Shown: in pieces, positions 22,601 through 33,487 of the stretch
Layout: every line of letters starts with the position of its first letter
Numbering within the stretch: position 1 is the first letter of the stretch
Assembly: GCA_946807835.1 (NCBI GenBank)
Contig: OX327696.1
Coordinates: 2,120,501-2,184,500, forward strand
Source of the DNA: Ailanthus altissimus
Taxonomy: Eukaryota > Streptophyta > Magnoliopsida > Sapindales > Simaroubaceae
Direction of reading: 5' to 3'
Length of the DNA: 64,000 nt
Translations under genes and position numbers: made by a program
The notes under the pieces: model-generated
The model's input: the letters and a program-made list of their open reading frames with translations, nothing else
Told to the model about the DNA's origin: nothing
Databases searched by the model: none

Positions 22601-24840
22601 TGTGAATAGGGAAAATTGTTGTTCTAGGGACTACGCTATATACATTTTAGACCCAAAATGAGGGAAAACAATCATTACCCCTCCCCCTCTCTCAATGGTT
22701 TCAACGAATATTCACTTATCCCTTATGATTTCAAAAAGACCAAAACCCCTTACCGTTAAAATTTTTCTGTTATCTTTCAACTATTTACAGGATTTTATAA
22801 TTTAATCACAATATTATATGACTTGATAATTTGCCTTTGAAAATTTGAGAGCAAAAGAAATTTTTTAGCTTGGGGGATTTTAAACTCTTGACCTTCAAAA
22901 TTGAGGTAACGAAGCTTCACCGTTTGCCAAACTTATCATTAACGAATATTTTATAAAGACTAATATATATACTCAATAAATAATTAGATGCATAATTAGT
23001 TATAATCTAATAAGATATTGGCCAAACGTACAAAAATGAATTTGTTTTTAGAAACCCATTATAAACATCTTCTCATTTTTCTAATTATTCTTAAATTAAT
23101 TCAAACAAATAAAAAGGTATTAATAATTGAAATAATTATAAAAAATAATTTTCCAACAAAAGTAAAATATATATTTTTTTCCATATTTAGTCATCAATTA
23201 TCAATTTGTTTTTACCTGTGATATAACATAAATATTTTATTAGTAGTTGTAATAATTAAAACTTATTTGAGAGCATATAAGAATTTATCATTATTTGTAG
23301 TAATTTATTTTAGAACAAACATTAATGAAAATAAATTTCTATGAGTTGAATATAATTGTTTATGTTTATTGTTTACAGATTAATTTGTTTTTGTTTTGTG
23401 AATTCTCATAAGTTATAATTTAAATTTAGAATTATTTTATGAAAAATTATTTTATTATTAAATTTTAAATAATAAAAATTTGCCTGTGAGTTTCAAAATA
23501 ACTTTATTTTTAGTATGTATTATATTTTAGATTAATTTAAAAAAATTATAAATAATTTATTTTTATAACAAGTTCTTAAAATTTAATCTTTAAGTCTTTT
23601 GTTTATAAATACTTTATTGAATTTATTATTTGTTAAAATATTTTACACTTGTTATTGTTTATGATTTTATTATACCAAAATTTATCTAATTTATAATTAA
23701 TCTAATTTATATATAGGGTATACATATTAATCTTCATATATTTTCATTGACATAAGCTTGCTCAAGTGATGAAAGTTTATAACCTTCATTTTGGAGATCA
23801 AGGGTTCAAATCCCCCTTAAGCTCTTTTATTTTTTGTTCTCAAATTTTCAGGAGTAAAAATATCAAGTCGTATATTATTATGGGTAAAATTGTAAAATTA
23901 TGTAAACTATTAAATGTTAACATAATATTTCTAATACTGTCTTAATCACACCTCTCTTTTAAAAAATATATATATATCATCAAACCCTCCTAGTATATAT
24001 CCTATGTATCCACTCAATTAGGGGGTTCGGTCAACTTCTACAAAAGAAATATATTCTTACACGTATATACGGACGGGAGGTTCATTCTATAATTCGATCA
24101 CAGAAGACAATCTAGTTCATCATAATTTGAGTTATTCAGATAATTGCAGGATTCAATTGTTAGTTTAGTTGTGATTATAAGAAATTTTAATATGATGCGA
24201 GGATGTCAATGTTCATATTTTTTTTTTTCTGTTAATGTGGATGTAATGAACATTAATGACTTGATATATGCCCATGCAAATAGATGATAATTAGATTAAT
24301 GTTCTTCATAACTTAAACAAGAAGAAATTGTAGAGGCAATTACCTATTCTTCAATTCCTTTCCAGAGATATCGGCCACCTCTTTCAAAGCGTCCCTCCAC
24401 TTTGGCACCAATTCTCTATTCTTCCCAGAAGCTTCATGCTTAGCAAAGGCTTCTCCATAATTTCCTATCTGATTCCTTACCGCAGTTGGTTCCACATCAT
24501 AAAACATTGGATAAATTACTTGCTCTCTCGTGTTCTTGTTGCATTCAACAATCTTATGAAGTTCTTTCAAGCACCAACTTGAAGAAGCATAGTTTTTTGA
24601 GAAAATAATAACTAAAAATCTCGATTCTTCAATTGCTTGAAAGAGTCCTGGTGCAATGACATCTCCTGCCTTAAGCTCTATGTCATCCTTAAATACTTCA
24701 AGTCCTTTGTTCTTCAATGCATGATAAAGATGACCTAGGAAGTTTTGGCGAATATCTTCACCTCTGAAGCTTAGGAAGACATCATATTTCCAACTAGAGG
24801 AAGAAGAAGGAGCAAATGAAGACACACTTTGGGTGCTCAT
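10194..24840 (-). CDS. TIR-NB-ARC-LRR (TNL) immune receptor, five exons
   Basis: This is an intracellular immune receptor of the TNL class, which detects pathogen effectors and signals through TIR NADase activity and EDS1 (family knowledge). Exons on the minus strand: 24840-24344, 13378-12283, 12153-11872, 11768-10749, 10661-10194. All junctions are GT-AG and the phases fit (2, 0, 0, 0), giving 1,120 residues with no internal stop. Order: TIR about 17-165, NB-ARC about 167-500 (P-loop GMGGLGKTT with Lys228, kinase-2 VFVVIDDV at 299-306, GLPL at 388-391, MHD at 491-493), LRR about 600-900, post-LRR domain 966-1120. The ATG at 24840 opens the TIR exon 44 bases after the usual MS...YDVFLSFRGED arrangement is complete. 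Oddity: intron 1 is about 10.97 kb, filled with transposons, whereas related genes usually have a short one. Whether it is still spliced correctly is unknown. Confidence 0.85.
10749..11768 (-). CDS. TNL exon 4: leucine-rich repeats
   Basis: This exon encodes 340 residues (626-965) in phase 0. It starts PLSRLKFMRLDHSQNLIRTP, the junction that begins the TNL LRR exon, and continues through about ten LRR units of the LxxLxLxxC type (for example LEKLILEGCISL, LRQLVLSGCTKL, LIKLDLSGCNL, LEELYLSGNNF). The region usually determines recognition. The last part (LPSTVEVANINGCTSLKTI) is the conserved end of the LRR block. The donor AGT/GTAAGT is at 10748. Confidence 0.9.
11872..12153 (-). CDS. TNL exon 3: NB-ARC to LRR linker
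   Basis: This exon encodes 94 residues (532-625) in phase 0. It opens GTEDVEAIIVDGT, the conserved start of the third exon in TNL genes, and contains FSKMTNLRFLKVLNV, LRLLEWGRYPLKSLPPN and the HSSIEQLW motif that leads into the LRRs. The acceptor is TTTTTAG/GGA and the donor is AAA/GTAAGA. No break is seen. Confidence 0.9.
12283..13378 (-). CDS. TNL exon 2: NB-ARC nucleotide-binding switch
   Basis: The acceptor ATGCAG precedes 13378, and the first base completes an Arg codon from exon 1. The exon covers residues 166-531: linker (EFIQEIAEDILRR), P-loop at 222-230, RNBS-A (GRSFLQNVREIS), kinase-2 ending in Asp (IDDV followed by V, the TNL type rather than the Trp of CC-type receptors), RNBS-B (GSRIIITTRDKHLL), GLPL, RNBS-D (KKIFLDVACFF) and MHD (LWMHDLLQEMG). 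All signature residues for ATP/ADP binding are intact, which argues for a functional gene. The donor lies after NNS at 12282. Confidence 0.92.
13379..13935 (-). other. TNL intron 1, native-looking 3' part
   Basis: AT-rich intron sequence lies between the acceptor at 13379-13380 and the first inserted element. I see nothing coding here. It includes the pyrimidine-containing region and branch-point neighbourhood needed to splice exon 2. Confidence 0.6.
14970..15900 (-). pseudogene. Copia gag-protease remnant
   Basis: Reading from high to low coordinate, the N-terminal gag motif (NNFNLWKRKVK-like) is near 15830. The middle of gag (SYRRFVDTILYGRETFTMNDV) is near 15510-15580. The zinc knuckle (CFLYNKDGHYIRDC) is near 15360-15400, its second Cys replaced by Tyr. 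Degenerate protease sequence follows to about 14970. Stops and frameshifts are many. The wording matches the TNT1/Tork-like copia gag seen in the fuller element at 42.5 kb. Confidence 0.7.
16216..17519 (+). mobile_element. Solo gypsy LTR inserted in a copia LTR
   Basis: The 1,304-base block begins TGATGTATTTT and is flanked by GAAAC on both sides (16211-16215 and 17520-17524), a 5-bp target duplication. It lacks any internal domain, so it is a solo LTR. Its last 120 bases (GTGGGATTGATATCTGA, then GATACAATAGCGTGCACTTG) are the hallmark end of Tat/Athila-type gypsy LTRs. The terminal CA is mutated to TA. A second copy of the same LTR is at 52956-54206. Confidence 0.8.
18240..19080 (+). pseudogene. 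Copia gag remnant with zinc knuckle
   Basis: Frame-shifted translation gives a UBN2-type gag. YESISNYFLRVLAISNQLK is near 18530-18585, an IEE...IKSL-like region is near 18680, and a zinc knuckle read as CYKCQKYDHYAFEY lies near 18965-19005. The last Cys of the CX2CX4HX4C pattern is Tyr. A 61-codon open stretch at 18833-19021 is a chance frame overlapping it. Confidence 0.6.
19130..21603 (+). pseudogene. Copia pol remnant: protease, integrase, RT, RNase H
   Basis: Pieces in order: a weak protease near 19110-19190; integrase core near 19440-19700 (LFIDDFSRKTKVYFLKQKS-like); RT start near 20160-20340 (DTWKIATLPKDHKAIGIKWV); RT middle at 20429-20640 (FLNGFLKEEVYIQQPLGY); the Y-V-D-x region damaged near 20690; RNase H at 21032-21600 (YSDNDWVG, VDNKSAITSVKN, RIKHIDTCYHYIKE, VDIFTNPLKQEDF). 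The RNase H part is the best preserved. Stops and frameshifts separate the pieces. Confidence 0.8.
22392..22590. repeat. 101-bp tandem duplication with a hairpin in each copy
   Basis: Copies start at 22392 and 22493. They differ at only a handful of bases, so the duplication is recent. Each contains TATGTTGTA-AAAT-TACAACATA, a perfect 9-base stem with a 4-base loop. The repeat lies in TNL intron 1, between the copia element and the inverted-repeat element. Confidence 0.9.
22765..23930. mobile_element. Inverted-repeat DNA element (non-autonomous) in TNL intron 1
   Basis: The arm at 22765-22945 is the diverged reverse complement of the arm at 23748-23930. Matching words include CTCAAATTTTCA, TATCAAGTC, TCAAGRGTTYAAATCCCCC and the gene-like segment around AAGCTT. 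The arms of about 180 bases enclose about 800 bases of AT-rich DNA with no transposase. Outer ends and target duplication are not clear, so the superfamily is unassigned. A hairpin-forming MITE or Mutator-like relic is likely. Confidence 0.65.
24344..24840 (-). CDS. TNL exon 1: TIR domain
   Basis: This exon encodes residues 1-165 plus two bases of the next codon. After a Ser-rich leader (SSFAPSSSSSW) comes the TIR domain: KYDVFLSFRGEDIRQNFLGH (box 1), FKDDIELKAGDVI (BB-loop region), and SSWCLKEL, whose Glu is the conserved catalytic position of plant TIR NADases. It ends KWRDALKEVADISG, the usual end of the first TNL exon. The donor at 24343 reads AG/GTAATT. Upstream on the minus strand, TTTAAATA (24876-24869) could be a TATA box about 30 to 35 bases before the start codon, leaving a very short leader. 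The true transcription start may lie further upstream. Confidence 0.9.
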
Positions 24841-24868
24841 AATGGAAGAAATTGATTTTACAGCCTCT

Positions 24869-24876
24869 TATTTAAA
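24869..24876 (-). promoter_or_regulatory. Possible TATA box of the TNL gene
   Basis: On the minus strand TTTAAATA precedes the start codon by about 30 bases. The spacing would leave almost no leader, so it may not be the real promoter. A repeated block at 25.8-27.1 kb also lies upstream. Confidence 0.25.
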
Positions 24877-25812
24877 CCTGATGCATATGGTCAAAGTATC
24901 TGTTAGACATAGTAAATCCATCTATAGTAAGCAAACAAATAAATCAAAAAAATTGAAACATATATATCATTGATCCAAGCACTGATTTCAATAATCAGAG
25001 TTAACTAAAATTTTCAGTTAAGATCCTGAACTTTTGGTGAATCACTCAATTAATCCCTTATATTTTTTTAAATATCTCACTTAGTCCCAACTACTGAAAA
25101 AATAACATCAAAGAGTGCAGAAAAATATTTTATATGTTTAATCAGAGCAAAATGATCCCATATTTGATAAAATTTACCTTATTGCTAAAAAAACTTCACT
25201 TTAGATGTCATTTTTTCATTGATAGGGATTAACTAAAGGGATTTCAAAATATGGGGATTGATTAAGCAATTTAACTAAATTTCAAGGATTAAATTGACAA
25301 CTGTTTATGGTTAATTACATGTTTTTTGGATAGGTATAGTTAATTACATTTGGTATATTTACATTTTTCAAACCGAATATAAATGAGATTAGAAATTAAG
25401 AATTAAATTTTCCTTACTTTGAAATTTATTTGTGTTTAGGTCAAATATATATTAAGATTTTTTTAAAAACGAAAACACTACTTAATTGCTTTTTTAGTTT
25501 TCTAGTTATTTTGTTAAACTAAAGAAACAAATAATGTTCTTGAAAGAAATCCCAGAATTGATATTAGAGGAAGGAGAATGGCTTTTTCTTCATCCAGTAC
25601 TCTGGAAACTTTAAAAATCTTTAAAAGAGAATAAACATCAAGCTTTTTTTCTTTTTTTTTTCTCAGACAAAACAAAGATCCAATTTATGCTAATGCTGAA
25701 ACTAGAAGAGAAAATAAAATAAGCCATAACTTACAGCTTTGAGTTTGTAGCAGCCACTGATAGATAGGCAGACTCTTACTTGAATCCAATGAAGTATTTG
25801 CTTCAAAGAAAG

Positions 25813-27095
25813 CAATGAAATGTCTGGTCCTTTCTCCTTCTTTGGAAAGCAAATGGATTGTAATTATGTGTTCTAAGCTGAATAAATCACATAATGTTTC
25901 TAATTTTATAATAATAAACCAACAGCAATGAAATGTCTGGTCCTTTCTCTTTCTTTGGAATGCAAATGGATTGTAATAACGTGTTCTAAGCAGAATAAAT
26001 CACATAATTTCTCTAATTTTATAATAATAAGCCAACTGCAAGTTTGGTAAAAAGTCTCGTCAAAAAATAATAACAATAAAGAATGACTTAGGTGTCGCAG
26101 GTATGCGATTAATTAGGGTCAATTACATAAAGAAAAGTGCAGTGAAGACTTTAGGTGCTGAATTGGTATCTTAAAAGTTAATTTTCTTTGATCACCATGT
26201 GCACTTGTTATTGACTTTATCTGTTGATCATCATATTTATTAGCTGTACATAGACTATAGTCATTTTCCCCGTGATTATAGGATCTGGATTCAGATTCCT
26301 TTACAAAATTATATTACTAGTCAGTTATATGAAAAATAAAATACTGCTTACTAAAGTTTGAATCGATAAGAAAAGGCCGTCAGTGTTTTGAAGTTATCTA
26401 CATTTTTTCTCATGGCAAAAGCTAAATAGTCCTTTTTTCTTTTTCTTATAATTAAATTAATCATATTACACTGTTAATATTACATCAAATTATATTATTA
26501 ATTTAGAATAACTCGTACATTTATAAACCAAACTATATTATTAATATTATAATTAAATTATATAATTAACACTTTTTTGAAAGTGACACATACTTCTAAA
26601 ATATACTTCACTTGAACTATATTATTAAAATTATCAAAAATAATACATGTAATTTTAAATATATTCTATCTAAATTATAAAACTCTCACAAAATAAAAAA
26701 AAATTTATTAATTACCTTAACATCCATCAACACTTGAACCCTAACCTCAATTAAAGAAATACATAAGACTTGCCACTACAAACCTTTAAGTGCCTAGGTA
26801 GTCCTGTTTAGGCCAACAAAAGTAATTTTGTTCTTTGAATTTGTAGCTGATCATATCATTTAAAGAAAATAAAAACGTTCTTAACTAATGAAAATATTAA
26901 AAGAACTAAAGATTTAACATTTATGATGGCATTATTTTGTTTTACCAATAATAGCCCGTAAACAAATACTTGAAATGTCTGGTCCGGTGTCTATCTTGGG
27001 AAAGCAATGGATTTTAATTGTGCGTTCTAAGCTGAATAAATCACATAAATTTCTCTAATTTTACAATAATTTCATTGTAATAAGCCAACAGAAAG
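25813..27095. repeat. Repeated 113-bp block upstream of the TNL gene (three copies)
   Basis: Two tandem copies start at 25813 and 25926 (period 113) and a third, more diverged, starts near 26971. Shared words: GAAATGTCTGGTCC, GTTCTAAGC, GAATAAATCACATAA and a closing AATAAGCCAACAG. They lie 1 to 2.3 kb upstream of the TNL start codon. The block could be part of the promoter or a relic repeat, and nothing in the sequence shows which. Confidence 0.8.
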
Positions 27096-27099
27096 TTCG

Positions 27100-29730
27100 A
27101 TAATCATTATTATACATTGAGAGTGATTTTGATGCAAATTCAAACGTTCACATTATATTTTATTCCATTATTATTATTTGAAATGGTTGACAATATATTT
27201 TATTCTATTATTATTAGAAATGGTTCACATTATATTTTATTAAATACAGATTTATTCATAATTTACAGTTACTAAATATCGAATAAAAACGTCAACCATG
27301 TTGGTAAATTAGCATTTTTATTATATATAAACATCTAAATTTGATAATTACTATTTATGTTATAAATTATCTTTAACATTAATATTGGACATTATAAGTA
27401 ATTTTGAATTTTAAACAAACAAAAAATAAGAAATAATGTTTATCATGTATATATATTGAGAGAATATGATCCGCCTGCTTATATTTCAACAGATATTTAA
27501 GCCCATCTTAAAGAATATACTTATTACTTTTAATGATTCTGATGTAAGCCTAATTTAAAATTCTTAATGATTTTTTAATCCAGCTATAAACCATGAATTT
27601 ACATAGAATTATATTGTATAGTTGTAGATGAATTTTTCCCATCTTTATTCTAAATCAATTGTTGAGACAGTATTAAAAAAATTATTAATAATTGACTTTT
27701 TACAGTTTTATTTATATTGTAGTTATTTAACATCATAACAATTATTGACTTGTGAAATATCATATCAGTTGGAATACAAATTTTGAATCTTAATTTTATA
27801 AATCTAACATCATTAATTTGTAAAAACATGAAAGAATTTGTCAAACCCATGGAAGCCTAAACAAGAAGAAAACATTTTTCATGAAACTATCATCTCAAAG
27901 TTCCTAAAATTTGCGGCAAGTATTGGCTTATTTGCTCTCACTAAAGAATTGTCGAAAATCTGGCAGAATCTCCGCTATTTATTAGGCATTATCCAACAAC
28001 AATTTAAACAAAAATAAACACTTATAAAATATTAACTGAAGTCATAACATTTGAAACCTCTTGTTCCTCACAATCATCAAAGAATGATAATTTTACCCAT
28101 AAATCCAATGTAAGATATCCATAAACCTTTTGTACACATAACAATTGCTAGTTTTGAGCATTAATTTCCCTTATAAGTTTATGTTCAATTTCTATCCATA
28201 AATCTAATGTAGAAAAACTAAAATCATCAATAAAAGAACTTCCACAATTAAAGAATGATGATTCAAAGTCAACAATAAATTTTTCCCCTATGTCTAACCA
28301 AATTACAAGATACAATCACTTATTAAAAAATCAAGCAATTTTACCACTATATTATGGCTCAATCTTTTAGTCTAAAACATCATTTATAATATATGTATTG
28401 AAAATTATAAAACCACACTAAACTGATACTTAGAAAGAATTGTTAGAGAACATTTTTTAGAACCTTTTATAATACTTCATAAATTACATAATTTACATAT
28501 AGTAATTAGTAATAAAATATTATAATTATATATGGTTACAATATTTTAAATTTTCCATTTAACTTGGGTTAAATGTGTGAATTACAACATTTATATATTA
28601 TGATTATTATTTGGAGTCATTTTATATATAAATATTAAATTAATCGAGAGGTTATAAAACTTAAATACAAATAATAAAAACTTTTCAAAATTCATATTCA
28701 TATTAATTCTCAGAGTTACAAATTTCAAACATAAATTATGCAATAATATTATAATTATAAAATATTTAAAATTGTAATAATATTAAATTAATATTGGTAT
28801 TTATTAGTAGACATTTGGGCTTCGCTCACACTATGTTACTAACACTTTTTTAAATAATCACAATAAAGATACACTTATAATTGATATAAAAAAATTGTGT
28901 CAAGCTCATTGACGCTTCAAAGAAGTGTCGGTGAAATATAGATACTATAATATTAAAAATATAAAACGACGTAATTTTAATTTAAAAACAATTATATTAA
29001 TTTTTTAAAAATTAATCAGTAAAATTAATTAATATTTAAAAAGACTAATTATTTTGAAATTCACAAATTAATTCAATCCAAGTAAGCATCAAATTAATTA
29101 CTTTCACTTTACTTAGATCCAATAAGCGGCGACCTTATCACAGTAACAATTTGAGTTAAACTCAAATTCTAAAGATTGTTTAAAAAAACTAAAATCAAAC
29201 TAGCAGGAACCTCATAACAACATTTGACTCTAGAAATAAGGATTGATAAAAAATATAAAAGTAAAACACAAATTAGAAGAATAAGATTTTCCTTAATAAT
29301 ACAACAAATAGGAAATAGGAAATAGGAAATATGTGAGACCACGTAAAAGCATTAATGGTGCTGTATAATCTCTTTAAAATCTTTATAATTGTAATTATTT
29401 GTAGGGATATTGATAATTTAGATCACCATGTATGATAGCCATTAAATTATTGAAAAGATAGTAGCTAAATTAAGCTATGTGCAAAGATTAATGTTGTAAA
29501 CATTATTTCAATCTTATTGGTTAATTGAGGATTTGAGTCTTTGATAAAACATAGTTCTTTTCTCAGTGTCTCGATGGTGACTTTTCCTGCCTGCAGCCAA
29601 TTGAACATCATAAATAAGCACAATTTGTAACAAATTTTTTTTGAAAAAAGGCACTCACTACAATTTAGTGAACCAAATCCCTAAAAGCATAAAACCTCGT
29701 AAAAGCATGATATGATTTTGTCTAACAAAT
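27100..29730. other. Noncoding AT-rich intergenic DNA
   Basis: No gene or clear transposon protein. A short microsatellite of four AATAGGA-like units lies at about 29307-29331. At 28855-28930 a stretch with GTGTCAAGCTCATTGACGCTTC and AAGTGTCGG resembles inner parts of plant MITE/CACTA-type elements, but no ends could be located. Confidence 0.5.
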
Positions 29731-29739
29731 CAGAATCCC

Positions 29740-29870
29740 AATCGCTTTAAAAGCAGAACCTCTTAAGTCTCACTCCAAATCCCTTCTCCAACTTTCACGT
29801 ATTAGGGTTCATCCGCGATTCACGTCTTGAACATAAGCGCTCTCTCCAACCGTTGCTTTATGGTACGTTT
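29740..29870 (+). promoter_or_regulatory. Orphan leader resembling a ribosomal-protein gene 5' end
   Basis: The stretch is GC-richer than its surroundings and pyrimidine-rich. It holds a TATTAGGGTTC word (telo-box-like) and an ATG at about 29861 followed at once by GTACGTTTTTTTT, a splice-donor-like sequence. Many plant ribosomal-protein genes have an intron directly after the start codon. No second exon is recognisable in the following 2.5 kb, so the gene body appears lost or elsewhere. This is inference from layout only. Confidence 0.35.
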
Positions 29871-32450
29871 TTTTTTCTCTTCCTTGTTTGACGATGCGAT
29901 TTGAAGAGAATTTCATTAGTTTTGCTCCTGCATTGTTTGATTTCTGTTTTGTTTTTTCCTTTTTTTTGTGGTTGGTAAACAAAGTCGCGTGATTCTCTTG
30001 TTATTCGTGTCAAATAATAATTGTTGTAACAATATTTTTTTTTTAATTGTACTTAATGTGATCGTGTTATTTTTTTAGGGTTCTTATAAATAAGTGGTGA
30101 CTATTATGTTTTCGCATGGATAAGAAAACTAAATTGTATTTATTTGTGTTTATATAATCTACTCTTGGTAAAAAAACAAAAAGCAGTGTATTATGACGCT
30201 TATTTTTAGTTTGATGCAAGGAACATTGTGCAGAAATGATTTTGTTTTTTAAATAATTATGTCTATTTTAATTTAGTAACAAGAAAGTATAAAAAAAAAT
30301 ATCCAATTCGCTATTTTTCAATGAATATTCTCTATTAATACCAATAAATTGTTTATATAATATTTCTCACTAATATACTACTATGTGGGCGAGTTAATTT
30401 ATCCTTAAAATTATAACTCTTAAATCAAGCTTGAGGATAAGGAAAACAATAATTGCCCCTCCTACTATGATAATTAATTGCAATGTTTAATTAAACCCAA
30501 ATAAGTAGGTCATATGTTTATAGAAGATCAATGTATACTATCTCATTGTTTTTATAATCTCTAACCTTATACTACTACTATAAGGAGCATTACTAAAATA
30601 CGCTTAATAATTGTTAACACTTCTTATATACTTATCATTTCTAAATAATTAATAACTAAACTATACTCGAAGATTTGTAAGTATTATCAATCAACTTTTG
30701 GGTTAAAAACCCACGTATATTCTAATCACTTGTTTAAGCCAATGATCATCCTTCCTCCAAAAACTCAAAATTTGATTAATGACATACTATTTGCAAGATC
30801 ATAATTGATTCACATTGTCTATAACAAATCAATCATAACAGGAATACTTTGTCACTTTAACAAAAATACCATTGATTCCATGTCAATGAGGTATATTATG
30901 TCTAGTATAGTGAGCACTTGGTTTAACAGCTGTCTATAAAAACTAGTTCATCATTTCTTCTACTTACTAAGTACACATTCTTTAATATATATATATATAA
31001 TAAGGGTGACTATATAGCTTCAAGAGAGTTCATAATAAAATCAAATTTCAACTTCTATGTCAATTTGATCTAAAAGCAAGTGAATTAATGACATAGTCTA
31101 TAAAATCTATAACATATATTCTAATATCAACTAAAATGACTTGCCCTGCAGTTTTCTTATAAACTTTAGAGCGGACTATTATCCTATGGACAATCATATA
31201 GTCTCTCTATAGTAAAAATTATGGTAAAGTTTTACATATATTTTAGATATTCCTAAACCTGCAACTTAAAATTATAACATGTCAATGAAATCCAACACAA
31301 GTTACCATACTTCCAATTTTCCATTTTTTATCCATAACAAAAACCAACATCATTAAAAAAGAATACATCTATAAACTATTCATCAACATAATCTAAGTTT
31401 TTGGGACAATATTATGATATCAAATGCCCAAATTAGCAAAATACATATCCAATCTTTAAAGGTCTAATACAATAAATTTCTATTAAGCACAAAAAGAAAA
31501 AGAGAGTCATTGAGTTTCATATAGCTCACAAAGTAACCTAAATCACTACCACATGACTCACATCAGCTAGTTACTCAGCAGAGGAAGTCAAATGATAATA
31601 TGAATGATTTATTCACAACATAAATAAATTATTGAATTAAATAAATACTTGAATTTAATATAGTCCTAGAAAAGTATTAATTAAGTAAAAAAAATCATTT
31701 ATTTGAAAAAGAGATATATTCCTAATGCATTCATGGAATTTTATAAAATAATGTATAACAAATAAAACCTTTCATATAATAAATGAACTATATATGAAGA
31801 TATAATGTAAATCTCATTCACCAAAGTTTTGATGCTAATAGAAAACACATTCTCGAGGCAAGTCATATACAAGGACCCTAGTGGAAAGTGGAATTATGCA
31901 AATAGGAGAGTATTATACAACTGATGCTTCCTTAACTAGTTTATATGCTTTTGCATTTTGTTCTCATAGTAGTTGGGTGATCATTACATTCTACTGCTGT
32001 CAAGCTATTTCCTTTGTTTAGTAAGGCAACACTTTTTCCTTCTTTCCTTTGCTATGTAGTCTCCATTCCACTAGAAAGTGAATAAGGCTAAATCCGCATA
32101 TAGCTAGAGTTTCTTTATCAAGACCTCTTATTCTACTTCTTTGTTGAATATCAAAGACAGTAGCCTTACCATATACTCTAGTATTAGTTGTTATAAGCCT
32201 TTGATTCTGATTTATAAGCTAGATCCCTCTAATTAGAGGATCCATTTATGTGCATCTGCAAAGCTTCTAGCAAAAAGTTTGCCATTGCTTTTCCTATGAC
32301 TATTATTTCTAACTAGTATTCGATGTCAGTGTGTATTAGTTCTAATGCCATCTTGGTAACATTCCAATGAAATTTAGTTTAGGCAAGATGCATTTTAAAA
32401 ATAAAAAGAATACACTATGTGAGGATGTGCTTCAAGGTAGCATATAGTAC
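29871..32450. other. Noncoding stretch, no gene seen
   Basis: AT-rich, with no frame resembling a known family. The last part (from about 32000) runs into copia reverse-transcriptase sequence on the minus strand. Some of this DNA is probably decayed transposon material, but no LTR ends were identified. Confidence 0.45.
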
Positions 32451-32454
32451 TCTG

Positions 32455-33445
32455 ACATATGCTCAAACTAATTGCTTGTGCTATGTTCAGTTTTGAACAA
32501 ACTATCACATACATTATACTCCCTACCATGTTAATATATAGTATTTTGTACATCTACAGTTTACCCTTTTCAAATTCAAGCGACTATGTTGCTAAAAGTG
32601 TGGAAAACATAGCCAAATGAGTGGGATAGCCTTCGCAATAAACATACCAAATTTTTTAAATATCTTGAGTATATATCTCTGTTATGCCAATAAGATAACA
32701 TCTCTTCTTTTGCTTATAATATCCATACCTAAAATTCTCGTTACTGCTTCTAAATATTTTATCTCAAAGTCGCTACTCAACTTCTCTTTTAATTTTTATA
32801 TTTCTTCCATATACTTATATATAATTAGCATATCACCCATATATAAAAGCAAATACATAACCCACTACTTAGATTCTTAAAGTACACACAAGCATCATAC
32901 TTACTTCTATTGAATCCATAAGTTATCATAAACTCATCAAATCTCCTATATCATTGCCTTGGTGATTCCTTCAATCCATACAACTACTTCTTCAATAAAT
33001 ACGCATGCTTTTCCACACCAAGTTCTTCAACTCTTTTGGCTATGACATTTATATTTACTACTCTAGATTAAATCAAGTTCACACACATGCCTGACAAAAT
33101 TTTAATAGATATATGCTTGATTACCGGCAAGAATATCTCATAAAAGTATATCCCTTCATGCTGAGTGAAATCTTGTGCCACTAACCTAACTTTAAACCTT
33201 GTAGGCTTTACTCTTAGTATCACTTTTTTAACCTTATATATCCACTTACAACTAACTAGTTTCTTATTTTAAGGTCTCTCAACCAATTCCCATATCAATT
33301 TCTTGAGGATAGAATTTATCTCCTCTTACATGACCTGCTGTCATTTCTCATTATTCTCACTTATATGTCATAGGCTTTCATATGTCTTAAACTCATCAAA
33401 CTCAAGAGTGAATGTAGAATTAAATGAGTGAGCAATGAAATTTGA
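32455..33445 (-). pseudogene. Copia reverse transcriptase remnant
   Basis: The antisense strand aligns by order of motifs with 39165-40200 of the fuller copia element: an MYLLLYIDDM-like catalytic segment near 32800-32850, the FKARLVAQDF-like segment near 33180-33215, and the EEINSIL region near 33310. Identity at DNA level is easily seen, for example AGATAACATCTCTTCTTT at 32692-32709 and 39417-39434. Many stops are present. It ends abruptly at about 33445 against a TIR gene fragment. Confidence 0.75.
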
Positions 33446-33487
33446 TGTGTTTACATGAGCATCCATGAGCCCAATTATATTGCTTAC

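Noticed and set aside
23760..23815. tRNA-like sequence with a GGTTCAAATCC word
   Set aside because: No clover-leaf, acceptor stem or anticodon arm can be formed, and it is part of an inverted-repeat element.
25578..25635. Plus-strand ATG followed by AFSSSSTLE, resembling the start of a TIR protein
   Set aside because: The frame stops after 18 codons and no TIR motif follows. A Ser-rich start alone is not evidence.
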